Part shown: positions 26,782-35,144 of the stretch, in pieces | Numbering within the stretch: position 1 is the stretch's first letter | How the letters are laid out: each line of letters starts with the position of its first letter | DNA from: VRUE01 sp963699225 | Lineage (GTDB): Bacteria; Actinomycetota; Thermoleophilia; Solirubrobacterales; 70-9 | Length of the DNA stretch: 64,000 bases | Assembly (NCBI GenBank): GCA_963699225.1 | Contig: OY969423.1 | Coordinates: 682,001-746,000 of the forward strand | Reading direction: 5' to 3' | The notes under the pieces: generated by a model | What the model was told of the DNA's origin: nothing | Seen by the model: only the letters and a program-made list of their open reading frames with translations | Database searches by the model: none | Position numbers and translations under genes: made by a program

Positions 26782-27741
26782 GTGGCTGATCTACGCGGCG
26801 GCATCGACCTCGGCGGCACCAAGATCCAGACGGCGATCGTCTCCGCCGGTGGTGAGGTGCTCGCTGAAGCGCGCCACCCCACTCCCACCTCCGGAGGACC
26901 GGAAGACGTCGCCAAGGCGATGGAGGCCGCCCTGCGCGAGGCGGCGACCGCTGCCGATGTCGAACCGAGCGGGCTGCAGGGGATCGGTGTCGGCTCGCCG
27001 GGCGACGCCGACGGCAAGACCGGCGTCGTCAGCGGTGCCCGCAACCTGCCTGGCTGGGAGGGCAGCTTCCCGCTTGGAGAGACCCTCTCGCAGGCGCTCG
27101 GCGCACCGGTGCGGATCGGCAATGACGTTCAGGTCGCAACCGAAGCCGAGTTCCACCTCGGTGCTGGCCGCCAGTTCCAGAGTCTGATTGGCGTCTTCTG
27201 GGGAACCGGCGTCGGCGGCGGCATCGTTCTCGACGGCAAGCCCTGGCTCGGCCGTGGCGCGGCCGGCGAGATCGGTCATATGGTCGTCAAGCGCGGTGGC
27301 GCCAAGTGTCCCTGCGGGCGCAAGGGCTGCATGGAGGCATATGCCGGCCGCTCGGCGATGGAAGCCGAGGCGCGCCGCCAACATGAAGAGGGTGCGAAGA
27401 CCGACCTCTTCAAGCTGATGCACAAGCACGACAAACCGCGGTTGACCAGCGGCATCTGGCAGCGTGCCCTGGACCACGGCGACGAGCTCGCCGAGAAGCT
27501 GATCGACCGGGCGATCGAGGCGCTCGGAACCGGAGTCGCCTCCGCGGTCAACCTGCTCGACCCCGAAGCCGTGATCATCGGCGGCGGCCTGGGCGTGCGC
27601 TTCGGCGAGCGCTACATGGACCCGCTAACCGCGGAGATGGACAAGCACCTCTTCGTCAACGAGCGGCCGCCGGCGATTCGGGTCGCCTCGCTCGGCGATC
27701 TCGGCGGCGCGATTGGCGCCTCGCTGCTGTTTGCCGAGTAG
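26782..27741 (+). CDS. ROK-family sugar kinase (glucokinase-type)
   Basis: Phosphorylates glucose or a related hexose with ATP. The 319-aa protein has the phosphate loop GGIDLGGTKIQTAI, GTGVGGGIVLDGKPW, the ROK zinc signature GEIGHMVVK plus CPCGRKGCMEAYAG, and GGGLGVRFG. There is no N-terminal HTH, so it is a kinase rather than a ROK repressor. GTG start at 26782. It converges on the sugar ABC transporter 30 nt away, suggesting that imported sugar is phosphorylated by this enzyme. Confidence 0.93.
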   Translation: MADLRGGIDLGGTKIQTAIVSAGGEVLAEARHPTPTSGGPEDVAKAMEAALREAATAADVEPSGLQGIGVGSPGDADGKTGVVSGARNLPGWEGSFPLGETLSQALGAPVRIGNDVQVATEAEFHLGAGRQFQSLIGVFWGTGVGGGIVLDGKPWLGRGAAGEIGHMVVKRGGAKCPCGRKGCMEAYAGRSAMEAEARRQHEEGAKTDLFKLMHKHDKPRLTSGIWQRALDHGDELAEKLIDRAIEALGTGVASAVNLLDPEAVIIGGGLGVRFGERYMDPLTAEMDKHLFVNERPPAIRVASLGDLGGAIGASLLFAE

Positions 27742-27771
27742 CGCTCTGCGCGCCGGGCACAAGCCTCTGAG

Positions 27772-28989
27772 CTAGACGCGCCCGGAACCCTGTCGCTGCT
27801 GGCGGGCGATGGCGTCGACGATCACGGCCAGCAGCAGGACCCCGCCGGTGACCATGAACTTGACCGCCGAGGAGAGCGCCAGCAGGTCCATCCCGTTGGA
27901 GATCGAGCCGATCACCAAGGCACCAAGCAGCGCCGTCCAGACCGAGCCCCGGCCGCCGAAGAGGCTGGTCCCCGCGATCACCGGTCCGGCGATCGCCAGC
28001 AGCAGCAGTTCGTTCCCGCCGGAGTTCTGGTTGACGGCGAGCAGGCGGGAGGCGGCCAGAATGCCGCCGATCGCCGCCATCGTGCCGGAGATCCCGAAGA
28101 CCGCAACGCGGATGCGGTTGACGGGGATGCCGGCGCGGCGCGCGGCCTCGGCGTTGCCGCCGACGGCGAAGACGTGACGACCGAACCCGGTCCGCTTGAC
28201 CACGTACTCCATCCCGACCACGAAGGCGAGCAGGATCATCACCGCCAGGGGCACGCCGCGATCGGAGTTGAGCACCGCGGTGGCGACGATCGTGATCACG
28301 GCAACCAGCCCGAACCTGAGCCCGAGCGCAGCGAGGTTCTCGCTGTCAAGCCCGGCCGCGACTCGTCGTCGATGCCCGAGGAAGAGGACGGCGCCGTAGA
28401 GCCCGATCACGATCGCGGCAAAGATCCAGCCCACCGTTTCGGAGTAGAAGGTATTGGCGAGACCGGTGATCACGGGATCGGTGAGGTTGATCGTGCCGGT
28501 CTGGCCAAGCACCTGCAAGAGCGCTCCCTGCCAAGCCAGCAGGCCAGCCAGGGTGACGACGAAGGAGGGGACGACGAAGCGGCTGAAGAGAGAACCCTGG
28601 AGCACGCCGATCACCATCCCGACCGCGACCGCGGCGGCGATCGCCAGGTAAGGGCTCCAGCCATGCTGGACGTTGAGAACAGCCATCACCGCCGCGGCGA
28701 GGCCACTGACAGCGCCGACCGAGAGGTCGATCTCGCCCAGCAGCAGCACGTAGACGACGCCGATCGAGATCAGCCCCGTTGCGGTGATCTGCAGCATCAG
28801 GTTGGTCAGGTTCTGCGCCGAGAGGAAGCGATCGTTCTCGAACTGGAAGATCGCCCAGATCAGTGCCAGGCCGATCACTACGCGCAACGAACCGAGGTCG
28901 CCTTGGATCAGCCGGCGAATCGTCTCCTTCGGCCGCGGTGCGATCTCGCTTTTGGCGCCCTCGGCGGTCGCGGAGGATGCGTCGCTCAT
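27772..28989 (-). CDS. Sugar ABC transporter permease (XylH/RbsC type)
   Basis: 405-aa inner-membrane channel with about ten helices, including ISIGVVYVLLLGEIDLSVG and the EAA-like RAGIPVNRIRVAVFGISG. The first ~45 residues are a hydrophilic cytoplasmic extension. It overlaps the ATPase gene by 4 nt and is the last gene of the binding protein-ATPase-permease operon. The family imports pentoses or hexoses. Confidence 0.93.
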   Translation of the reverse strand: MSDASSATAEGAKSEIAPRPKETIRRLIQGDLGSLRVVIGLALIWAIFQFENDRFLSAQNLTNLMLQITATGLISIGVVYVLLLGEIDLSVGAVSGLAAAVMAVLNVQHGWSPYLAIAAAVAVGMVIGVLQGSLFSRFVVPSFVVTLAGLLAWQGALLQVLGQTGTINLTDPVITGLANTFYSETVGWIFAAIVIGLYGAVLFLGHRRRVAAGLDSENLAALGLRFGLVAVITIVATAVLNSDRGVPLAVMILLAFVVGMEYVVKRTGFGRHVFAVGGNAEAARRAGIPVNRIRVAVFGISGTMAAIGGILAASRLLAVNQNSGGNELLLLAIAGPVIAGTSLFGGRGSVWTALLGALVIGSISNGMDLLALSSAVKFMVTGGVLLLAVIVDAIARQQRQGSGRV

Positions 28990-29777
28990 GACTCCACCCC
29001 CTCCTCTTTCTCCTTGGCGCCATCGGAGCCGACGCCGGTGATCGCCGAGACGACGTGCTCCTCGGTCGTTGCGTCCGCCTCGAACTCGCCGGCGGCCCGA
29101 CCGAGCCTGAGAACGACGATCCGATCAGCGACCTCGAAGACGTCGACCAGGTTGTGGCTGATCACGACGACGCCGAGATCGCGCTCGCGCAGCCGCCTGA
29201 TCAGGGTGAGGACCTGCGCCGTCTGGGCGACCCCGAGCGCCGCCGTCGGCTCGTCCAGAAGCACCACCTTGGGCTCCCCCAGCAGCGAGCGGGCGACCGC
29301 GACTTGCTGTCGCTGGCCGCCGGAGAGGGTCCCGACCTCACTGCGCAGGCTCGGGATCGTCACCGCCAGGTTGGAAAGCAGCTCGCCGGTCTGGTGCTCC
29401 ATCCGCGACTCGTCGAGCTGCCGCGAGATCGCCCCCGGACCAGGCGATACCTCCTCGCGGCCGAGGAAGAGGTTGGCGACGACGTCGAGGTTGTCGCAGA
29501 GGGCAAGGTCCTGATAGACCGTCGCTATCCCCAGTTCAGTCGCGTCCTGGGGCCTGGTTATCGAAACCTCCTCGCCGGCGAAGCGGATCTTGCCGGTGTC
29601 GGCGGCGTGAATGCCGGCGATCGTCTTGACCAAGGTCGACTTGCCGGCGCCGTTGTCGCCGACCAGGCCGATCACCTCGCCCGCGTGGACGGCAAAGTCG
29701 ACCCGGTCCAGAGCTTGGACCGGGCCGAATTTCTTGCTGACTCCCTCCAACTCGAGGAGGGGAGCGCCATTGCTCAT
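28986..29777 (-). CDS. Sugar ABC transporter ATPase, single-domain
   Basis: 263 aa with Walker A GLVGDNGAGKSTLVKTI, Q-loop TVYQDLALCDN, signature LSGGQRQQVAVARSLL, Walker B VVLLDEPTAALG and the switch His in VVISHNL. XylG and RbsA carry two fused ABC domains (~500 aa). This protein has one, like FrcA-type ATPases, so it presumably works as a homodimer. Confidence 0.93.
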   Translation of the reverse strand: MSNGAPLLELEGVSKKFGPVQALDRVDFAVHAGEVIGLVGDNGAGKSTLVKTIAGIHAADTGKIRFAGEEVSITRPQDATELGIATVYQDLALCDNLDVVANLFLGREEVSPGPGAISRQLDESRMEHQTGELLSNLAVTIPSLRSEVGTLSGGQRQQVAVARSLLGEPKVVLLDEPTAALGVAQTAQVLTLIRRLRERDLGVVVISHNLVDVFEVADRIVVLRLGRAAGEFEADATTEEHVVSAITGVGSDGAKEKEEGVES

Positions 29778-29778
29778 C

Positions 29779-30876
29779 TCAGCCTGAGATTCCAGCTTCT
29801 TTGCATGCCGTCTGGAACGCGCTCGTACAGAGTTCCTGGGCGCTGACGAACCCGTCAGCCACCACTGTGGACTTGACGTTGTCTTTGGTCACGGCGACCG
29901 GTTCGAGGATTGCCGAAGGAACCTTGGCCTTGCCGTTGTCGATTTCTTCCGTGACTTTGCTCTGTGGCAGTTCTTCGCCTTCGGCGAGGGCGATGGCGAA
30001 TTCGGCGGCGATCGTGGCCTCTGGTTCGATTTCCTTGTAGACCGTCATGAACTGTTCGCCGCTGAGGATGCGCTGCAGTCCAGCCACCGTTGCGTCCTGT
30101 CCGGTGACGGGCTTTTCTTCCGGCTTGATCCCGGCGCCCTTCATCGCCGCGATCGCGCCGCCGCCGGTTTCGTCGTTGGCGGCGTAGATGGCGGCGAAGC
30201 CGTTGTTGCCAAGCGCGGTGATTGCCTGCTGGGCCTCACGCTGGGCGTTTTCCGCGCTCCAGCCGGGCGTGTCGTATTCCTTCGCGATTTTCACTCCGGT
30301 GGCATCGAACCCCTTGTGGGCGCCGGCCTTGAATCCGGCGGCGTTGGGGTCGGCCGGGTCGCCGTTGATCATGATGATCGGGCCGCTGGCGCTGCCGTCT
30401 TCTTTCAGCTTTTTCGCCAGCGTTTCAGCCTGAAGTTCGCCGACTCTTTCATTGTCGAAGGAGATATAGGCGTCAACTTCACCGTTTTCGATCAAGCGGT
30501 CGTAGCTGACTACCGGGACCCCCTGGGCCTGCGCCTTTTCGGCGATCGCCGCTGCCGACTTGGAGTCCATCGGATCTACAACGAGGACTTCTGCACCCTG
30601 GGTCAGGGCCGCTTCAGCCTGGCTCTGCTGCTTTTGCGCGTCGCCTCCGGCGTTGCTGTAGAGGACTTCACAGTCTTCGCACTGTTCTTCGACCGCTTTT
30701 TCGAAGTCAGGTCGATCGTTGGTTTCGTAGCGGGGCGTCTCGTTTTCCGGCAGGAGCAAAGCGATCTTGGTGCCACCGCCCCCACTGCTCCCGCCACAAC
30801 CCGCGACAACCAGGACCAACGCGATCAATACACCCATGGGGATCGCGATTCGCTTCACCGCAGCTGAACCGGACAT
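29779..30876 (-). CDS. Sugar-binding lipoprotein (XylF/ChvE-like)
   Basis: Extracellular receptor for the ABC importer. It is 365 aa from the ATG at 30876, which has AGGAGG 5 nt upstream. The lipobox VVAGC near residue 25 is followed by a Gly/Ser linker. The periplasmic-binding fold shows SYDRLIENGEVDAYISFDN and ERVGELQAETLAKKL, typical of xylose-type receptors, plus DPADPNAAGFKAG. Sugar specificity (xylose, arabinose, glucose) cannot be fixed from sequence. First gene of the operon. Confidence 0.93.
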   Translation of the reverse strand: MSGSAAVKRIAIPMGVLIALVLVVAGCGGSSGGGGTKIALLLPENETPRYETNDRPDFEKAVEEQCEDCEVLYSNAGGDAQKQQSQAEAALTQGAEVLVVDPMDSKSAAAIAEKAQAQGVPVVSYDRLIENGEVDAYISFDNERVGELQAETLAKKLKEDGSASGPIIMINGDPADPNAAGFKAGAHKGFDATGVKIAKEYDTPGWSAENAQREAQQAITALGNNGFAAIYAANDETGGGAIAAMKGAGIKPEEKPVTGQDATVAGLQRILSGEQFMTVYKEIEPEATIAAEFAIALAEGEELPQSKVTEEIDNGKAKVPSAILEPVAVTKDNVKSTVVADGFVSAQELCTSAFQTACKEAGISG

Positions 30877-30968
30877 CAATTCCTCCTTTGTTGGCCCTGC
30901 GCCCAGTTCGACCATACCCCCCGCCCCGCGTTTTTATGCAGGGGTTTCCGCACTACGGCCAACACCCC

Positions 30969-30982
30969 GCCACCGCGGTGGC
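30969..30982. promoter_or_regulatory. Perfect 14-bp palindrome upstream of the sugar importer operon
   Basis: gccaccgcggtggc is self-complementary over 14 bp and lies about 93 nt upstream of the binding-protein start. The position suits an operator for a sugar-responsive repressor; no such regulator gene is adjacent. No clear promoter hexamers were found, though TATGGT at 30911-30916 is a possible -10. Confidence 0.4.
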
Positions 30983-31012
30983 CATCGTGGCCAGGACAAC
31001 AGAGCTAACTAT

Positions 31013-31178
31013 TAGTAGGGATTGGCGAAACCCGGGTGTGCGGCTGGCGAGCGCCGGACCAAGCGGGACAAGGACGCAGGGAGGCCGAATAGCAGCGCTA
31101 TTCGGCCGACTGAGGACGCCGTACCGCGCAGCGTCCGCCGCCGCCAGGCGTGCGCGGGGGTGTCGCCAATTCCTACTA
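31013..31178. repeat. Nested inverted-repeat element, ~165 nt group, copy 1 (after uvrA)
   Basis: The outer arms 31013-31028 and 31163-31178 pair over 16 nt with one G-T wobble, and the right arm contains the uvrA stop codon (31176-31178). A central hairpin GGCCGAATAGC / GCTATTCGGCC (31083-31093, 31097-31107) has a 3-nt loop. The core 31072-31117 (ggacgcaggga before the hairpin, gaggac after) is almost identical to 56448-56494. A middle ctggcg/cgccag stem is shared with that copy. Confidence 0.88.
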
Positions 31179-34052
31179 AGCCGCGATCGGCTCGCGACGC
31201 TTGGCGCTACGGCGTTTGGGTTTGGCCGGTTTGACCAGCTCGGCGAGGAAACGGCCGGTGTAGGAGCCCGCCACCGCGGCGACCTCCTCTGGGGTACCGG
31301 TGGCAACCACCTCTCCCCCCTCTTCGCCGCCCTCGGGGCCAAGGTCGATCAGGTGATCGGCGGTCTTGATCACGTCGAGGTTGTGCTCGATCACGACAAC
31401 GGTGTTGCCGGCGTCGACGAGGCGGCCGAGCACCTCGAGCAGGCGCTGCACGTCGGCGAAGTGGAGGCCGGTGGTCGGCTCGTCGAGGATGTAGAGGGTG
31501 TTGCCGGTGGCGACCTTGGAGAGCTCGGTTGCGAGCTTGATCCGCTGCGCCTCGCCACCCGAGAGCGTCGTCGCCGCCTGGCCGAGGCGGATGTAGTCAA
31601 GGCCGACGTCGTGCAGAGTGCGCAGGCGACGAGCGATCTTGGGCACGTTCTCGAAGAACTCGACGGCCTCCTCGACCGACATCTCCAGCACGTCACCGAT
31701 GTTCTTGCCCTTGAAGCGAACCTCGAGCGTCTCGCGGTTGTAGCGCTTGCCGTGGCACTGCTCGCAGGGGACGTAGACGTCGGGTAGGAAGTGCATCTCG
31801 ATCTTGATCTGGCCGTCGCCGCGGCAGACCTCGCAGCGCCCGCCCTTGACGTTGAAGCTGAAGCGCCCCGGTTTGTAGCCGCGCGCCCGCGACTCCTGGG
31901 TCTGGGTGAAGAGCTGGCGAATGTGGTCGAAGACGCCGGTGTAGGTGGCGGGATTGGAGCGCGGCGTGCGCCCGATCGGCGACTGATCGATGTTGATGAT
32001 CTTGTCGATCTGGCTGAGCCCGTCGACGCCGTCATGGGCGCCTGGGCGCAGCTTGGCCTGATGCAGGCGGTTGGCGACCGAGTGGTGCAGGGTCTCGTTG
32101 ACCAGCGTCGACTTGCCCGAGCCGGAGACGCCAGTGACGCAGCAGAAGACGCCAAGCGGCACGGCGACGTCGATGCCCTTGAGGTTGTGTTCGCGGGCGC
32201 CGCGGACGCGGAGGGCCCCGGTCGGCTTGCGGCGCTCCTCCGGTACCTCTATCCGGCGCTTTCCGGAGAGGTACTGACCGGTGAGGGAGGCCGAGTCCCT
32301 GGCGACCTGTTTCGGCGTTCCCGCCGAGATCACGTAGCCACCGTGCTCACCGGCACCCGGACCGAGGTCGACCAGGTGGTCGGCGGCCATCATCGTGCCC
32401 TCGTCGTGCTCGACCACAATTACCGTGTTGCCGAGATCGCGCAGGCGGTCAAGGGTGGCGATCAACTTCTCGTTGTCGCGCTGGTGCAGGCCGATCGAAG
32501 GCTCGTCGAGCACGTACATCACGCCGACCAGGCTGGAGCCGATCTGGGTCGCGAGGCGGATCCGCTGCGCCTCGCCGCCGGAGAGCGAGCGGGCCGAGCG
32601 ACCGAGCGAGAGGTAACCGATGCCGACGTTCTCGAGGAAGGCGAGCCGTTCGGAGATCTCGCGCACGATCAGCCGCGCGATCGCCCGCTCGGTCTTGGTC
32701 ATCTCCAGCTCGTTGATCCACTCCGAGGCGCCGCGCGCCGACTTGTCGCTGAACTCGGCGATGCTGATCCCGCCGACCTTGACCGCAAGGCTCTCCGGGC
32801 GCAGGCGGGCCCCTTTGCAGTCGGGGCACGGCTGCTCGGCCATATAGCTCTCGATCCGCTCCCGGTTTGACTCCGAGTCGGTCTCTTCGTAGCGGCGCTC
32901 GAGGTTGTTGACGATCCCCTCAAAGCGCACTTTGTAGGAGCGGCGGCGACCGAAGCGGTTGGTGTAGCTGACCTGGTGGCGCTCGGCACCGGTGCCGTAG
33001 AGGAAGACCTCTTTCTCCAGTTTCTTCAGCTTCGACCAGGGCTTGTCGGGATCGATCTCATAGGCCTCGGCGACGGATGCGATCAGCCGCTTCCAGTAGG
33101 CGGTGATGCCGCGGTTCCAGGGCTGCAGGGCTCCCTCGCCGAGCGAGAGCGTCGGATCGGGCACAACCAGCTCGGGATCGATCACACGCTGGAAGCCGAG
33201 CCCGTGGCAGCGCTCGCAGGCCCCGTGGGGTGAGTTAAAGGAGAAGATCCGCGGCTCCAGCTCCGGAATCGAGGTGCCGCAATTGAGGCAGGCGAACTGC
33301 TCGGAGAAGAGCAGCGGCTCGGCCTTCCCGTCGACCATCTCGACTTCGACCAGGCCGGCGGCGAGGCCGGCGGCGGCCTCGACCGACTCCGAGAGGCGCC
33401 GGCGCAGGTCCGTCTTCATCACCAGGCGATCGACGACGACGGCAACGTCGTGTTTGTATTTCTTGTCGAGGACGATCTCCTCGTCGAGCCGCCGCAGCTC
33501 GCCGTCGATTTTGACCCGCGAGTAGCCCTCGAGCCGCATCTGCTCGAAGAGCTTGCCGTACTCGCCTTTACGCCCACGCACGACCGGCGCCGTAACCATG
33601 AATTTGGTCCCCTCTTCGAGGGTCATCAGGCGATCGACGATCTGCTCCTGGGTCTGGCCGGTGATCTCAGCGCCGCACTCGGGGCAGTGCGGAACGCCGA
33701 TCCGCGCCCAGAGCAGGCGCAGGTAGTCGTGGATCTCGGTCACCGTGCCGACGGTCGAGCGCGGGTTGCGCGAGGTCGTCTTCTGGTCGATCGAGATCGC
33801 CGGCGAGAGCCCCTCGATCGAGTCGACGTCGGGCTTCTCCATCAAGCCAAGGAACTGGCGCGCATAGGCGGAGAGCGACTCGACGTAGCGTCGCTGGCCC
33901 TCGGCGTAGATCGTGTCGAAGGCAAGGCTCGACTTGCCGGAGCCCGAGAGCCCGGTGATAACGATCAGCGCGTCGCGCGGCAGCTCAACATCAATGTCCT
34001 TGAGGTTGTGCTCCCGCGCCCCGGAGATGACAATGCGATCAGAAGCGGCCAC
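31176..34052 (-). CDS. uvrA: UvrABC excinuclease subunit A
   Basis: Damage-recognition ATPase of nucleotide excision repair. The 958-aa protein has two ABC modules: Walker A GLSGSGKSSLAFDTIY and GVSGSGKSTLVNETL, and signatures LSGGEAQRIRLATQIG and LSGGEAQRIKLATELS. It has zinc fingers (CLNC...CERCHGLG and CEVC...CEQCHGKRY) and an extra CPEC. The start is GTG at 34050-34052 with no good Shine-Dalgarno site. C-runs on plus just upstream make the leader region strongly G-rich on the coding strand. Confidence 0.98.
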   Translation of the reverse strand: MAASDRIVISGAREHNLKDIDVELPRDALIVITGLSGSGKSSLAFDTIYAEGQRRYVESLSAYARQFLGLMEKPDVDSIEGLSPAISIDQKTTSRNPRSTVGTVTEIHDYLRLLWARIGVPHCPECGAEITGQTQEQIVDRLMTLEEGTKFMVTAPVVRGRKGEYGKLFEQMRLEGYSRVKIDGELRRLDEEIVLDKKYKHDVAVVVDRLVMKTDLRRRLSESVEAAAGLAAGLVEVEMVDGKAEPLLFSEQFACLNCGTSIPELEPRIFSFNSPHGACERCHGLGFQRVIDPELVVPDPTLSLGEGALQPWNRGITAYWKRLIASVAEAYEIDPDKPWSKLKKLEKEVFLYGTGAERHQVSYTNRFGRRRSYKVRFEGIVNNLERRYEETDSESNRERIESYMAEQPCPDCKGARLRPESLAVKVGGISIAEFSDKSARGASEWINELEMTKTERAIARLIVREISERLAFLENVGIGYLSLGRSARSLSGGEAQRIRLATQIGSSLVGVMYVLDEPSIGLHQRDNEKLIATLDRLRDLGNTVIVVEHDEGTMMAADHLVDLGPGAGEHGGYVISAGTPKQVARDSASLTGQYLSGKRRIEVPEERRKPTGALRVRGAREHNLKGIDVAVPLGVFCCVTGVSGSGKSTLVNETLHHSVANRLHQAKLRPGAHDGVDGLSQIDKIINIDQSPIGRTPRSNPATYTGVFDHIRQLFTQTQESRARGYKPGRFSFNVKGGRCEVCRGDGQIKIEMHFLPDVYVPCEQCHGKRYNRETLEVRFKGKNIGDVLEMSVEEAVEFFENVPKIARRLRTLHDVGLDYIRLGQAATTLSGGEAQRIKLATELSKVATGNTLYILDEPTTGLHFADVQRLLEVLGRLVDAGNTVVVIEHNLDVIKTADHLIDLGPEGGEEGGEVVATGTPEEVAAVAGSYTGRFLAELVKPAKPKRRSAKRREPIAA

Positions 34053-34084
34053 TGCTGCCGATTCTACGCAGACGAACAGATGTT

Positions 34085-34132
34085 CCCCCCAATCCCCCGC
34101 AACGTCCGGGTTTTCCCCAACCCCCCGCCCCC
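34085..34132 (-). promoter_or_regulatory. G-quadruplex-capable tract upstream of uvrA
   Basis: On the minus strand five G-runs of 4-6 bases (complementary to C-runs at 34085-34090, 34094-34098, 34115-34118, 34121-34126 and 34128-34132) fall within 48 nt, separated by 1-16 nt. Four or more such runs meet the usual requirement for a G-quadruplex in the uvrA promoter or leader. Confidence 0.55.
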
Positions 34133-34152
34133 AACAGGGGGCCGAATCGGCT

Positions 34153-34202
34153 GACTTTGAGCCTTGTACGCGATATGCCCTACAAACCTCGAACTCAGCG
34201 GG
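34153..34202. repeat. Hairpin repeat at the 5' end of the AbiEi/DUF559-type gene
   Basis: An imperfect stem (34153-34167 with 34182-34196) whose loop holds the ATG at 34175. It aligns without gaps to 35085-35134 at the gene's other end: 34 of 50 positions agree, with acaaacctc and aactcagc conserved. Confidence 0.75.
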
Positions 34203-35086
34203 AGGTGGCGAGGCTCGCTGGGGAACAGCGCGGAGTCCTCACAAGCCGGCAGTTGGGAACGTTGGGCTATTCGAGGGACGCGATATCCGTCGAGGTTGCG
34301 ATCGGGCGCCTGCACCGCGTCCACCGCGAGGTCTACTCAGTGGGACACCCGGCCCTCTCGAGACACGGTCAATGCCTGGCAGCCGTACTTGCCGGCGGGG
34401 ACCAAGCGGTGTTGAGTCACCGATCGGCGGCCTGGCTTTGGGGTCTGACCGCTCGCTGGGTGCTTCCCGTCGAAATCACCGCGCCAAGCCCCCGAGCCCA
34501 TCGATCTGCAATCCAAGTCCACAGCGCCAAAAGCCTCGCTCCGGACGACCGCCGATCTACGGAAGGTATCCCCGCCACATCGGTGGCGAGGACGTTGCTC
34601 GACTTCGCCGCAACTGACCCCACCTACCTCGCCACCGCGCTGGACCGGTGCGAGCGCCGGGGGATTCTGGACTTGATCGAAATCGACTCGTTGATAGTCC
34701 GGAGCCGTGGCTTTCGAGGCGTTGCGCGCCTCCGTGAGGCACTTGAGATTCACCGCACCCCGGCCTTCACACGCTCGGGTCTCGAGCGGCGCTTCCTAGC
34801 TCTAGTCAAGCGGGCCGGCCTGCCGCGCCCAGAGATGAACCTCTTCGTGGATGGATATGAGCTCGACGCCTACTGGCCGGACGCGAGCTTCGCAGTCGAA
34901 CTCGATACGTACGACTACCACGGCGGCCACAGCGAATTCGAGCACGACCGGATTCGCCAAGAGGATCTAAAGCTGGCAGGCATCGAGATGACGCGCATCA
35001 CTGGAGTGCGCCTTGAACGCGAACCCGCCGCAGTCGCACAGCGCCTTCGGCGGCTCTTGGACCAACACCGTCGGCTCCGTCGGTGA
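34175..35086 (+). CDS. Solitary AbiEi-type winged-helix plus DUF559 (PD-(D/E)XK-like) protein
   Basis: 303 aa from the ATG at 34175; a TTG at 34157 gives 309. The N-terminal ~60 residues form the AbiEi-antitoxin-like winged helix (QLGTLGYSRDAISVEVAIGR, LHRVHREVYSVG), followed by a mid-domain (LSHRSAAWLWGL). The C-terminal third is a DUF559/Vsr-like nuclease fold: ELDAYWPDASFAVELDTYDY then HDRIRQEDLKLAGIEMTRIT. No AbiEii toxin neighbour exists. It stands between uvrA (divergent) and a thioredoxin gene (convergent), flanked by two copies of the same hairpin, which suggests an inserted cassette. Function unproven. Confidence 0.85.
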   Translation: MPYKPRTQREVARLAGEQRGVLTSRQLGTLGYSRDAISVEVAIGRLHRVHREVYSVGHPALSRHGQCLAAVLAGGDQAVLSHRSAAWLWGLTARWVLPVEITAPSPRAHRSAIQVHSAKSLAPDDRRSTEGIPATSVARTLLDFAATDPTYLATALDRCERRGILDLIEIDSLIVRSRGFRGVARLREALEIHRTPAFTRSGLERRFLALVKRAGLPRPEMNLFVDGYELDAYWPDASFAVELDTYDYHGGHSEFEHDRIRQEDLKLAGIEMTRITGVRLEREPAAVAQRLRRLLDQHRRLRR

Positions 35087-35134
35087 GTTTGAGGTTTGTC
35101 CCGAAATACACCGACAAACCTCAAACTCAGCCCG
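35085..35134. terminator. Perfect 16-bp hairpin at the 3' end of the AbiEi/DUF559-type gene
   Basis: The arms 35085-35100 (gagtttgaggtttgtc) and 35113-35128 are exact complements with a 12-nt loop. The left arm includes the last two bases of the TGA stop. The convergent thioredoxin gene ends 11 nt beyond the aligned repeat. It likely terminates both genes, and it is a second copy of the hairpin at 34153-34202. Confidence 0.85.
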
Positions 35135-35144
35135 AAAGAGGCGG

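Noticed and set aside
27742..27771. Terminator between the ROK gene and the permease gene
   Set aside because: The 30-nt gap has only a weak gctc/gagc match, not enough to support a hairpin call.
34175..35086. Calling the AbiEi-type gene a toxin-antitoxin system
   Set aside because: No AbiEii nucleotidyltransferase gene is adjacent, and the C-terminal half is a nuclease-like DUF559 domain.
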